In this document: positions 12,801-24,044 of the stretch, in pieces
Layout of the letters: each line of letters starts with the position of its first letter
Numbering within the stretch: the stretch's first letter is position 1
Assembly: GCA_029255685.2 (NCBI GenBank)
Contig: CM055318.2
Coordinates: forward strand, 11,041,001 to 11,105,000
Direction: 5' to 3'
DNA from: Silene conica
Taxonomy: Eukaryota; Streptophyta; Magnoliopsida; Caryophyllales; Caryophyllaceae
DNA: 64,000 bases
Position numbers and translations under genes: made by a program
Notes under the pieces: model-generated
Told to the model about the DNA's origin: nothing
Databases searched by the model: none
The model's input: the letters and a program-made list of their open reading frames with translations, nothing else

Positions 12801-13061
12801 AAAGAAATAAACACGCTTAAAACCGAACTTGAGAAGGTGAAAGAACAGATGCTTGAGCTGCAGAGAGACTATTCAGAGCTCCAAAAAGAGTATGAGAAGC
12901 AGATCAACAAGCAACACAGCACCTCAAGTTGGATGCTAGGATGGAGAAAGATTATAAATGCAGCTAGTTTCAATGGAAAAGTTGAGGCAGACAGCGGAGA
13001 ACAGAAGAAAATCACCCAACGGAGACCATCAAACATTGGAAGGAGACAATCCATTTCCTAA
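8735..13061 (+). CDS. BTB/POZ and NPH3 domain-containing protein
   Basis: Exons 8735-8793, 8876-8945, 10761-11659, 11812-12064, 12147-12275 and 12696-13061; they join in phase to 591 residues. A BTB fold occupies about residues 20-130 (DIPTDLSVQVEDITFNVHK, SKSGYIGR, FPGGAATFEFVLKFCYG). The plant-specific NPH3 domain follows, with WW near W-W-F-D-D, EIIGLCIKHYAEKWLP, and exon 5 HPSLQEHDRKRLCKVMSCQK. A coiled coil (KKEINTLKTELEKVKEQMLE) and a basic tail ending RRQSIS close the protein. Family members are CUL3-adaptor-like plasma-membrane proteins acting in phototropin and auxin signalling. Intron 2 (1.8 kb) carries a complete Harbinger-like element that does not touch either splice site. The chosen ATG is the first in the short exon 1; an earlier exon is possible. 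Confidence 0.93.
9478..10550. mobile_element. PIF/Harbinger-like element H1 with AACTG pentamer arrays
   Basis: 1,073 bp in intron 2 of the NPH3-type gene. Perfect 17-bp terminal inverted repeats GGCCCTGTTCTTTTGGA, flanked by TAA at 9475-9477 and 10551-10553. The interior is two arrays of the pentamer CTGAA broken by TTATAGGA spacers (about 9497-9740 and 10290-10510). Between them are (GTT)n and (ATT)n runs at about 9785-9865 and 400 bp of AT-rich sequence. No transposase is visible, so it is non-autonomous. Confidence 0.85.
9785..9866. repeat. compound trinucleotide microsatellite (GTT)n/(ATT)n
   Basis: About a dozen GTT units followed by about ten ATT units in the middle of element H1. Element H2 carries comparable AAC and AAT runs. 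Confidence 0.9.
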
Positions 13062-13650
13062 GCTATAATCTAAGGACTTTCAAAGAGATCAAAGTGTTCA
13101 TTTATAATCCCTCTCCCAAAACGCTTTTCTTCAAAAACGATTACTAGAGATTTAAGAAGTAAACATGTCAAATTACTTTATAGTATATAGCACTATGACA
13201 ATCTGTCGAATGCAAGGGAGAATCCCAACAGCAAATGGAAACTTGAACAATCTTAAGTGTAAGTGTGTCACAGTTCATTATCTTTGCAGCAAGTGCATAC
13301 AGTTTAATAAGCAGTGTACAGCCACATTAAACGGATACTCTTCCATATAAAAAATTAGCACCATCAACAATCCCATATTATCTTACAAGCAAGATCACAT
13401 GCTGATGTTTTGCCTTTCCTTGAAAGCCATTATAACAAGGATCAAAAACTAGACCAGATGGAAAAGAGAAAGGCAGATTCTTCAATTGTTGTACAATCTT
13501 TAGTACACAAAAGAAATCACGGTAACAAGACATATAAGTCATTCTCCAAAATTGATAAAGTCGTTTACATCCCCCAAAACAGCTTTGGCAACATAACACC
13601 CAAGTGCATCTAACACCATCCCCTCCACATAAAAAATCTCCAAAATGAGA
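13062..13650. other. intergenic, probable 3' flank of the NPH3-type gene
   Basis: The region between the NPH3-type stop codon and the duplicated uL23m tail. No coding exon or bounded repeat was recognised; the first part is presumably 3' untranslated sequence. Confidence 0.35.
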
Positions 13651-13659
13651 TTTATTAAC

Positions 13660-14276
13660 GAACTTATTACCATGACAAAGTCACTCATAAACTCAATCAA
13701 CAACTTCTACTCTTCTCATGACACCAAATAATTTATTCACCTTTCATAAAAAAATTTATCAAATATTCCATTACCACGATAAAAAGTCATTCATAAACCC
13801 AAAAACAACTAACAGTTTCATCATTCCACATAACATAATAACCAAACTATTAAACAAAAATAAATAAGCAATCTAAACTACCTAGTAGCAGAACCAGCAC
13901 ACCTCATACTAGTCCAAGGGAACTTGGCAGTCTCATCCTCTCCACCACGACGAGGAGGACGAGAACAATGTCGAGGCTTTACCACAACAAAATCATTCAT
14001 AAACCCCTACAGATCTCAGGAAACTAAATAATTTTTTCACCTCTCAGAACGAAACTGATCAAATATTACATTACCTCGATAAACAATCATCCATAAACCC
14101 TAAAACAAGTAACAATTTCATCATTCCACAAAACATAATCACCAAATAACCAAATTAATTAACAAAAACAAGCAGTAATCAAAATCTACCTAGTAGCAGA
14201 ACCAGCACTCCTCATACTAGTCCAAGGGAACTTGGCCGTCTCCTCCCTACCAACACGACGAGGAGAACAAGGAGGA
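13660..14276 (-). repeat. tandem duplication (308-bp period) of the uL23m 3' end
   Basis: Two diverged direct copies, about 13660-13968 and 13969-14276, each containing the last codons of the ribosomal protein gene (in reverse, AAGTTCCCTTGGACTAGTAT) plus about 200 bp of AT-rich 3' flank. The landmark CCTAGTAGCAGAACCAGCAC begins at 13881 and 14189, giving the 308-bp offset. The distal copy still encodes KFPWTSMRCAGSATR but has no upstream gene body. Confidence 0.8.
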
Positions 14277-14812
14277 TGAAGAGAACGATAACGATGGGGA
14301 GCCTTTTCATTCTGAGGCCGCTTCTCCTCAAGCCAATGCGACTTCTTCTGACCCTCAGCCTCAACAATACTAGTCTTCCTCCGTCTATCCAGTTCCGCCT
14401 TATTCTCCATAATCAGCTTAATAGGAAAAAGATCAGGCGAAATCGACAACGGATGTTTTAGGGTTACATAAGCCTTCTTATAATCGGGTTTAGCCAACAA
14501 TATCCCACCCCTCTTCCTCTTCTTCCCTTCCCTGTTTAGAGTCTCCACTTTTTTTACCTCGAATCCGTATAGCGATTCCAATACCCTCTTGATCTCGATC
14601 TAGAATTCAACGAATTATGAATAGATTAAATTAAAAAAGGAATTAGGGTTTTGAATAAAATTGAAGAATGATTGATTAAATTAGATTACCTTTGAAGCGG
14701 AAGGGATGGTTTTGAGCGCGATCTCGGTGATGTTGGAGAAGGAAGTAGGCATTAGAAGCTTGATTGGAAGGTTCGCGAAGTTGATTACTCTTTTCGATAA
14801 TCCTCCTGCCAT
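14186..14812 (-). CDS. mitochondrial large-subunit ribosomal protein uL23m
   Basis: Exon 1 is 14812-14690 (41 residues, starting MAGGLSKRVINFANLPIKLL) and exon 2 is 14599-14186, joined in phase to 178 residues. The L23 core reads IKRVLESLYGFEVKKVETLN then KKAYVTLKHPLSI. The N-terminal FANLPIKLLMPT and KTIPSASKIEIKRVLESLYG match the nuclear plant L23/L15e family (Arabidopsis At4g39880 from memory), a protein near the ribosome exit tunnel. The C-terminus is basic and ends in a short conserved-looking segment (KFPWTSMRSAGSATR) followed at once by a stop. That segment is repeated downstream in a 308-bp tandem duplication. The final ACTAG-GTAG could also act as a splice donor, so an additional last exon cannot be excluded. 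Confidence 0.9.
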
Positions 14813-14829
14813 TTTTGTGTTCTTCTTCT

Positions 14830-16927
14830 TCAATTTTTTTTTCTGGGTTTGATTGAGTGATGAAAATACCCTAAAGTCCTAAACCCTGACAAACCCCTAC
14901 TAATGAAATATATTTTTACGATTAAATTATTTTATCTTAATAATTAAAATTTGAATAAGTGTTTTTATATGCTAATACGATTTTTTCCACAAACTTTAGT
15001 GAAACGGTTTTTCAATAATGTTACTAAGAGACGACAATAAGTAGGTCTCGCGAGTTACTTCAATTTTTTTTTTCCACTAGTTTTAAATCCGTGCAAATTG
15101 AATGGATTCGTTATTTTTGTTATTTTATTATAAAAAGGTTTAAAAATAAGTAGGCAAAATTGTTAAATAAATGCAAAAAAGCAAAAAAAAATACTATGAA
15201 ATTGTTACATATATAATGCTTCCAAGGATAATCACTATATAATCTACTTAAAACCTTAATTTACGATTTTATTGACTCAAATATTTTAATATGTTCGAGT
15301 ATACATTACAAATTTTATATAATGTGATATTGTTGAGTTAGGATTTAGGATACATAATCAATTTTAGAGATAAGAGTTCAAACTATTTATCGCAATAAAA
15401 ATATAATGATAATTTGTAACCATTTCTAAAAATACACTGAACATGTGAAATACTACCTTGGCATAACTACAAGGTTAAACAATAAAAACTTAAATGTGGT
15501 GTTAGTATATAGGGGATAACTAATTAGTGTCGTATATGTATATGTTTATTTGTTTGATTGAATCCGTGTTGGTTTAGTTGACACAATTTCTAAATAATAT
15601 GTATTCATAGATATAAATATATAATATATGGAAATGATATATACTTATTTAAGTTGTAAGTTTTGTAGAAAATACATTCACGAGCACAATTTCGTCCTAT
15701 CATCCATACCTGTTAAGCAAAATTAATATTCATATTTTTGAAGAGGATTATTGTTAGTTTTGGGTAAGTCTCGTCTTAAAACTTGCTAAAATCTGTCTTA
15801 AAACTAGTAATAATTTTATCTTAATCGACAACACACATCTAAAATAACAAACCTTTTAAGTTTTTAACTCTACACCTCCGTCATTCATCATTTTCTCTTT
15901 TCTAGGTGCCTCAAAAACGAAATTGAAACCCTAACCTAAAGCCTTAGACTACGTTTATAGGTTGGGCTGAGTAGAGCTAGGTCTTGAATAATGACCAAAA
16001 AACGGAAAATAAAATAAAAGAAAACTAAAAGAAAATAATAGACCGCGTTTCACCTTTCTCGTTTCACAAGTTCCAGGTAAGGGAGTTCTAGGAACTCCTT
16101 AAGCTCATTTTGGAATATCAAACCGTACCCAGCCAAATTACATCAGGCAAAAAACCCAAATGTAACCCCAATGAAAATAGGCCACATGGAGATAAATGAT
16201 TGGGAGTGGGATTTTAATATTTATATACCTTTTCTTTTATTTAAAGTTGAATATAATTTTATTTTCGTATGCTATAAATAAATAAAAATTACATCAATCT
16301 TCATGAATTTTTGTGTACTACAAATAGAGACCACATCTGATATATTTTGGAGTCCATTTTAGTTTTACTTCTTATCTTATTTTTTTTGTTTTAAGGAGCG
16401 TTTTATTCAAGAAAACCGTGTTTCTTTTCCGATTTTTCTTCCATATGCAACTCAATTTTTGTTAATCGTAAATACATTTATAACTAATGTCAATATAAAA
16501 TCATGAAGCGAAAATATATTAAAAATATATGATGGTAAAAAAATTAGGAACTACGTTTAGGTAGGGCTTGATAAAATTACAAAATCAGGAACTAGTTTTT
16601 GTAGGGAGGTTAAAAAAATAGATATATTAATATTTTAATGTAAGAATTAGGTCTAAGTAGGACTGCAGGAACAACGAACAAATATGGTCTTCGTTCCTCA
16701 TTTGTATCACCTCTCCTATATAATCTAATTTAGGTGGAGATTATGATTTCATCCCTTTGTCTACAACAGCATTTACATCTTTTCTTTCTATTCTAATCAA
16801 GTGAAAATATATATTGGGAATCGAACATGTGATTAATCGGTGAGAATTTAAAACCTTTACGATTGAGGGGCGGATCCCGGATTTAATGAAAGGGGTGGCA
16901 TAGCAAGAAAAAAAAGCGTAGACAACA
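14830..16927. other. intergenic, AT-rich
   Basis: Upstream region of uL23m. No coding exon or bounded transposon was recognised. Degenerate related phrases (ACTACGTTTA-GGT near 15950 and 16550) suggest an old decayed repeat. Confidence 0.35.
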
Positions 16928-18406
16928 TCTATATTCTATATAATAACATAAAAAGCATGCTGAGTCTCTTTTGAAGTGACACGTGTCACGTCTAAGTTTT
17001 TTCCACCTAGGATGATATGTATCTATACATAAAAAGGCATGCTGAGTCTCTTTTGAAGTGACACGTGTCACGTCTAAGTTTTTTCCACCTAGGATGATAT
17101 GTATCTATACAATTATTCCTCTTTTTAGTTATTACGCAACTAAAAATAAAAATGGTAAAACTATTCATTTTACTATGTTTACTGCAACCTTTCGCATTTC
17201 ATCCTCGCCTAACTCATTGATAAATTTGTATTTACTAGACAATTAGTATAAAAAAAATGTTAAAAAGTTTATTTTAGTACACACACCCTTTGGCAGTTTG
17301 GCCTTTCATATTCCTTTAACTCACGTTCACATAAATGACGGAAAAGGTACAACAATCTTCTTTTATATAAAAGTTTCACAAATTCTCATAACATTTGATC
17401 TATTCTCTTTATCCAAAGCCACTGTTCTTCCTACCATTTTTTAAATTTCTTTTAGATGTTTGTGTTGCATGTTTAATTGTGTTTAAGTATCTATTATAAG
17501 CCTCATAGCAGTTGTTATCCTTGGTGTTTTGTGTAATACATTTTGTTTTTAAAAATATTTTGGCAGGTTATTCTACAAGTCATTCTCTTTGATTTTGTTT
17601 CTTGACACCAGATAATTGACATTTTGAATCTCAGTTCCTACAAATTTTATATTTATTAATATTGTTAATTTATTTTATAGCTTTACAATGAATAGAGTAA
17701 CATGATCTCTCTTGCATATAGTACCGAACGGGTATAATAATTTGAGATTATATGTGTTAACATTTACTAAATTCATGTTTTCTGTGAACGTTTTTATATA
17801 ATATTATTTATTACGATATCTCCCGGCCATTTTGTACATCTTTGTTTTTTCTTTCTAATATGAGAACATATACTCTATAAGAGTTAATATAAATTATGTG
17901 TATACTCAAGATAGGTTATATTTTGAATTATTTGCTTTATTTCTCATAAATTGTCAATGTGCTCTTATAACCTTGGTAATACTCCTATATTTGTTATGTA
18001 TTTTTTATATAGTTATGGATTAGTGACTTAGTGTTCAAATTTCTTCAAAACAACTAATTAATTTTGTGATATGTTTATCTAGAGCTATTCGATCTCTATA
18101 TTTTCTCTTTCATTTTACTAACCATGTTGTTTTCTCTATATCAAACAACTGCAACTCTCGGAGATCACATTATACTATCATGAACTACTGTGTATATATG
18201 AGTTCAAACATTAAACAAGTTAATCCACATTCACTTATTCTTTGCATATTTGATTACGGTTGAGGAAAGAATTAGTCTTTGGTAAAAGTAACAATCACTA
18301 TTCAATTCATGGTGCGCAAAACGCTCACCTTCAACCAATTTTGCACATCATCGAACATCAATGCTAAATATAAATGTACCGTGAATATCACGGGTAAAAG
18401 AGCTAG
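16928..18406 (+). mobile_element. Helitron-like non-autonomous element
   Basis: The 5' end TCTATATTCTATATAATAAC is preceded by A. The 3' end has the hairpin ACCGTGAATATCACGGGT followed by AAAAGAG and CTAG, then T. This is the A|TC...CTRR|T arrangement of Helitrons. No Rep or helicase frame is present. The 5' end could be a few bases further in. Confidence 0.55.
16949..17111 (+). repeat. 82-bp direct repeat at the 5' end of the Helitron-like element
   Basis: Two almost identical units (16949-17029 and 17030-17111), differing essentially by one inserted G. Each begins ATAAAAAGCATGCTGAGTC, contains the near-palindrome TGACACGTGTCACG and ends TATGTATCTATAC. Confidence 0.9.
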
Positions 18407-19953
18407 TTTGTACATTAAATTTTAATATTGTCCATACATAATAATATCGTCTTGAGTTGCCGAATTACCCTCTTGCTCAATTTAAGTACCCTCTTGAGTT
18501 GATGGATTATTGACACATTGCTCATTTTAATTAACATTATCATGAGTTGATGAAGTAGGAGTCTCATCATTAATTTGCTCTTCTGGAATAGGGTGATAGT
18601 GAGTTGAAATTAGTGAAGACATATCCTTTTGAGGTTCTAATGACAACGGAGAGGGAGACGGAGACGATGATTATGTGGTTTTTTGTGATTACCAACTCCA
18701 AAAGTATGCTAACGCTTAGGTTTTCGTTATTGATCTATAAACAAATAATTTTCAAAACTTTAAGTCACTATACCAGTAAACATTGTTAACTTAAAATCAT
18801 AATTAGCTATTAATAAACTTCATGGTTTTGTAAATAGAAAAATGAAAAATAAATAGAAAAAATGAAGACAAATCATAACTAGCTATTAAAATCATAACTA
18901 GCATTTGGTTCTCTTTTAGGTTTTGATTTTTATAAACTTCTTGTTTTTTATCATTTTGATTAACAAATTGAAAAAAGAAGATGATGATGTGACGAAATAT
19001 ACTTATAATTTTTTTTTTTTTTTTATCATTTTCATTGTCAGCGACGTTGTTCTTTTCGACTGAAACGAGTTGAATTGAATTAATTGAAATATAGCTTAAT
19101 TGAACTAAATTGAGTGGAACTGAGCTGAAGTGAATTTTATTTGAATTATAAAATTAGTTTTGTGAAAAGATTATCTGAACATAATTGATTGAACGTAAAT
19201 AAAATTTAACGGAATACAAACACGGTCAACCAAAATTGAAAGGATCTGAAATTAAATGAGAAAAAAGCACCCTTTTATGGCAATAAGTCTGCCTTGCAAC
19301 AGATATATCCGTCACAAGTTTCTAACGGGTCAAGTTCTTCCACTTGACTATATAAGACAAAGCATAGGAAATCCCAAATTGTTTTTCTTATCCAAGTGGA
19401 TAATACTTAATCCGTCACAAGTTTGAGACGAATGTATCCGTCACAAATGAAAATTTGTGTTTTTATGGATGCCAAAATTACAAAACTACTCAGGCGGTTG
19501 TTGTCGACATTGGTAAGCGGATTCGCCGGCCTACAAGATCGCCAACAGTGGTGATCTGACGGTGTTGCTCTGGTCCATTAATAATTTACATTATTTTGCA
19601 TCTATTGCATTATTTGAATTACATTGTACTGTATAGTACATACGACAACTACATTAAATATTTATTTTTCATGTTCAATGGGGTACGTTGAAGTGCATAC
19701 TACATCCATATGTACTACTGGCTCAACGTCTCACAACGTCAAAGTCAAGAAAGCGAAGCCGGGCATCAACATACAGAAACATGGACCAACGTCTGGGTGT
19801 ATAGTGATACATACGGAGTATATACAAAAGCAGTTCTTAATAAGTTTATTCTTAGTTATCGTTCAAACAAACGCATTCGCATATACTGACCTTTATTATT
19901 TACATGTTAGTAGGAAGTTGGAAGAGTATCTAACCAAAACTGTAACCAAAAAG
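18407..19953. other. intergenic with MITE remnants
   Basis: No gene. About 19045-19140 holds degenerate GAACTGAA/TTGAATTGAA runs next to GTTGTTCTTTT, probably a decayed relative of the pentamer-array elements H1 and H2. A bounded MULE-like MITE lies at 19281-19459. Confidence 0.4.
19281..19459 (-). mobile_element. MULE-like MITE, copy D of the CCGTCACAA family
   Basis: 179 bp, starting CAATAAGTCTGCCTTGCAAC and ending CCGTCACAAATGAAAATTTG plus TG. Flanks CTTTTATGG (19272-19280) and TTTTTATGG (19460-19468) match at 8 of 9. The interior differs from copies A, C and E, so it is a subfamily sharing only the ends. Confidence 0.7.
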
Positions 19954-22900
19954 TCACCATCTACAAATCCCTGGAGGCTCATTCTCGGTCAGAGCAAGTA
20001 TTTCATCGTATCTTGAAGCATAAGCAAATCCCCACAGCTGCATAAATTATACATTATACATTTGTAATGTAGACACTGGCATATGGCAGTTGGGGTCTGG
20101 GGGCAAGTATGGGCATATTACCAGACAGGCTTATCGTGAGACGGTTTCCTAATTACTCCTGACTAAATGATGAATATCGAATATGAAGGAGTATTCCGGT
20201 CTTACAAAAGATGGTCTCGTATGGGATTTAGACATGAACAGCAAATGAGCATATGAAATCAGAGCATACCTCTACATCTTTGACCGTAAAATCTTCAGCA
20301 TGTGCAAGGCAAGGATTACCGTAGGTTTCTGATGCTGCACTTGATCCGAGCACCCTATTCATAATGCCAAAATGCCACGATAAGTTCCTCAGTGTTCTCA
20401 ACGTGAATATATACATACTGCTTTATGTGCTTGGAGAGATCAAAACTAAAAGAAAATTATTACCATACAAATTACAAACACTAGCGGGAATTTTAAAGTA
20501 TAAACGGTATAGATCTTACAAGTCATTATCCAAGTGTAATGCAAAGTGACGTCCACCTCCTAATGCAAGAAAGTTGGGAGAACACAAAGTGTAATACCGG
20601 TTTGAACCTGCAAGGGTGCATGGATACGTTAACAAAGCCAATCATAAAGGAAGGGTGCAAAAAGGAAACTCCAAAATCAAAGGATGCACTCAAAGCAAGA
20701 ACCAAGACCGTTTCTCAAATAGTAGACCTAAATTAAAGAAAAAAGGACAAAAAGAATTGCTTATAAGGCAGTTTCAAATACGCATTATTGTATGAACGCG
20801 CATATTAATCAGAATACCGACATGAAAAAGACTTTTTAAAAACTACCATAACAAGTGATAAGGGAATGAGTTTCCTAACTAGAAGTGGTTACAAAATATT
20901 TAAGTGCAAAACAGCCCTATACAAGCCTTTAAAGTAATGCATACTTGGAACATTTCGTATTCAAGAACTGCTGTATGCTAACACGGAATCTATATAAGCT
21001 AGCCAGTGCTTTCTTATGTCATAATCTAGCGTACCAAGTTCGTGTGCCGTACCTGTGGGTTGATAAATAACTGCCTGGCCGGGGGCATCTGTGAAAAGAA
21101 ATGAGGTATTTGATCCCTGTATATACTATTGGATTAGAAAGGAGTACATACACCAATCAATAACTTCAATAGCGTTATCTAGCCGTGCTCACCTGATACT
21201 TCTTCGAATTAGGTTTTAAAGGTGTCTCAACCAAGCCACCAAAGACAGCACCTCCACTATCCCCAACGACCTGTCACGTGCTAATAGAGAGTAAGACACT
21301 TAGGCAAGAGGAAACTACAATTTGATGGGAGAGAGGGTGCAGTTCAGGAGTGGCTCAGATGCAACTCGAGTGATAATAAAACCTAATATTTGCAAAAGAC
21401 GTGCTCCTGAACATTATCAGACAAGTACTTGATACCTTAATAATCTTGGTTCAGGGAATACGCAATGGTGGTGTTTAGAACTAATAGAAAAAGGAGTCTT
21501 ATTTACAATTGCAGTCACTAGGAAGTTGCCAAAAGCATGCAGCTCTACCCTAACTACACATAACCTTAAAAATTGGGTCTTCAATTAACAAGCGGAAAAG
21601 GGCATAGCAACAATAATCAAACTCATCACAGAAGGAAAGGAACACTTAAATAAAGACTATACCAGCAAGCCATGGCCTTTGCATAGGTTGCTTTTCCGGT
21701 ATAGTGTTGACAGTGATATGCCGTGCCTCCATGTACTGCAGGGTGCAACACAAAAACCATCACACATTCGCCAATGCAAGGCATAACAATCCATACAAAA
21801 ACCAAATGCAAACTATTAGCTACACACCTGTACAACAATACCCATTTCAACCCTTTTACAAGGCATGGAAGGGAAGCATAAAGTTTCATCCGAATATCCC
21901 TTGTGAGAAGCATCGACGGCTCAGACATGTCCGGAAGATCACAAAACGACACTAGATCATTTCTACTCTCCAACGATCCCACTTCCTCTCCATCAACTCC
22001 CAAATCACCCTTATCATCAACTTGACATTCGGAGCTAGGCTTCCTTTGAGATGCTTGATTACGGTACCAAGCTAACCTAGTAGCATAACTCATAGCTTTA
22101 CTCACAGTCTGTTTACCTCTAGATAACAGCCCTCTCCTTCCACCACCCTCCTTCGCCGCCACATTAACATTCCCAGATTCTAAAACAGGCTGTACCTCAA
22201 TTCTAACATTGTTACCAGCCTCGCGCTCAGATTCTAGCTCAGATTCAGCAGCTTTGTTCTCCCTATCAGCACTAAAGTAATCATCTTTTAACAGAGAATA
22301 CATAAAGGCAGTGAAAGATGATGTATCGGGTCCCTCGGCTGAAAAACCCTCTTCAGCGATTGTCTCATCTTGACACTTCTCAACCTCAGCTTCATTACCC
22401 TACACCCAAAAAATTCCATAAATTACACTTCAACAATTAACCCACAGCCATTTTCACTTCCAGTCTGATAAATATAACCCCATCCTCCTATCTTACAACA
22501 AAACTCAGGAATCTTTCACCAAATTATCAAATAAGTACTCCCTCGTCCCAATCATTTACTTACTTTGATTAAAATACCCCTCAAACCCAATAAAATAAGG
22601 TAAAGGAATGACTGAGAAAAGGAACTACAATCAAGGTCAAAAAGTTCATTAAAACCCCATTAAAAGAATAAGGACCAGACACAGGTTAGGGATGGACAAA
22701 ACTAAAATATTTTAACTAAAAAGTTCCAATTTTTTTCATGGCTCGTTTCAAAACGAACGCCTCTGTTAGCCTCCTTAATTCCAAATTGCACCCATTAAAA
22801 ACAATGACTAAGCAGTGTCATAACCAGGATTTCAAGTTACGGCCGAAAAAAAACTAAAAAGTTGCAATTTTTTCATGCCCTATAGAACGAACGAATGTCC

Positions 22901-23134
22901 CAGCTAGCCCTTGAATTCCGCCACGACAACAAAGATAACAACTTTTAACAAACAATAGACAGAAACAAAGAAACCCAATATCAAAAAAATAAGAACGAGA
23001 CATACTTGAGGAGGAGGAGGAGGAGGAGGAGATGATTTGTTGGAAGGTTTATCAGAAATGGGATTGAGAAGAACAGTAGTAAGGTCTGATACAAGATTTA
23101 CTGCTTTACTTCTCAAAGATCTATGCTTTCCCAT
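19954..23134 (-). CDS. TLDc-domain (oxidation-resistance-like) protein
   Basis: Eight exons: 23134-23006, 22399-21828, 21735-21663, 21270-21193, 21116-21053, 20607-20520, 20354-20270 and 20037-19954, joining in phase to 390 residues. The N-terminus is MGKHRSLRSKAVNLVSDLTT, then a polyproline run and an acidic low-complexity part. From about residue 205 comes the TLDc domain: DMSEPSMLLT, TWRHGISLSTLYRKSN, VVGDSGGAVFGGLVE, GQAVIYQPTG, RYYTLCSPNFLALGGG, ASETYGNPCLAHAEDF and LWGFAYASRYDEIL. This matches the single-copy plant protein I recall as At4g39870 (394 residues). TLDc proteins of the OXR1 type are linked to oxidative-stress protection and V-ATPase binding; the plant role is less clear. It lies upstream of uL23m on the same strand, as the order is remembered in Arabidopsis. 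Confidence 0.92.
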
Positions 23135-23403
23135 TTTTCTATATTGATTTTTGACCAATTAAAACACAATTGAATTTAGAAAGAAACAATCAAATTGGAT
23201 TTGGTTTAAAGGTTGTTGAATTTGTTGAAACATTGGATTTATATTTTGTTTTGTTTAAGACAATGGATAAAATCAACCCGATAAATGTGATCTCGCACCC
23301 CCTCACAATAGTAATACACTAATAGTAGCAGATAGGTCACCATCAGGTAAGTGTTGCTTTTAACAATGGTTAAAATGTTTTTAAAAAGATTATTTAACAA
23401 GAT

Positions 23404-23476
23404 GACTCCGTGGCCCAATGGATAAGGCGCTGGTCTACGAAACCAGAGATTCTGGGTTCGATCCCCAGCGGAGTCG
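23404..23476 (+). tRNA. tRNA-Arg (anticodon ACG)
   Basis: 73 nt. Acceptor stem GACTCCG pairs with CGGAGTC, with G as discriminator. The anticodon arm is CTGGT-CTACGAA-ACCAG with anticodon ACG, and the T arm is CTGGG-TTCGATC-CCCAG. No intron. A run of T follows at once (23477 on), the usual polymerase III terminator. Confidence 0.97.
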
Positions 23477-23802
23477 TTTTTCCTTTTTTTTGTTTTTTTT
23501 TAAACATTTGAGTTACAACAGTGGTTTGGCCGACGCAAGTTCAAAATAATGCTACTTCAAAAAAACTCATACATACTTTAGAGGCTTCTCAAACCCGAAT
23601 ACAACCGGTATATTTTGTATAAACTAGCTTATAAATTTGAAAATCCTAACTTATAAACTTGAAAATCCTAGTTGGCAAAGGCGCTAGTCTACGAAATTTA
23701 TTTTTGAATATATGTATATTTTGTATGAGTTTATTAAAGTTTATAAGTTAGATTTTAATTTTGTTTTCGTCAAAATTTATATTTAACTAAACTTATATTG
23801 TA

Positions 23803-24044
23803 GTTCCTCCATTCAAATTCAATCTACCATATTCAATTTTGTACATTATTCACAAGGAAATATTCACTTTTAATTTGTTCTCTATACGTAAGTGAAAATA
23901 TATTTATGTGAGTCTTTACGACTACATTAAAAATATTCAATTTTTAAATTTTTGCAAATACATAGCTAATGATATTGAACGTGTAAAACCTGCGTTGCCA
24001 AATGTAAAAAGGTAAAATGGTAGAATAAATTTGAATGAAGGAAG
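23803..24044. mobile_element. Stowaway-like MITE, degenerate
   Basis: 242 bp. Ends GTTCCTCCATTCAAATTCAA and, in reverse, CTTCCTTCATTCAAATTTAT, flanked by TA on both sides. Interior AT-rich and non-coding. Confidence 0.55.

Noticed and set aside
19624..20016. 130-codon plus-strand frame
   Set aside because: Overlaps the last TLDc exon in antisense; no recognisable domain.
22530..22800. Stowaway in the TLDc gene intron starting ACTCCCTCGTCCCAATCATT
   Set aside because: A left end is visible but no matching right end with TA was found; at most a truncated fragment.
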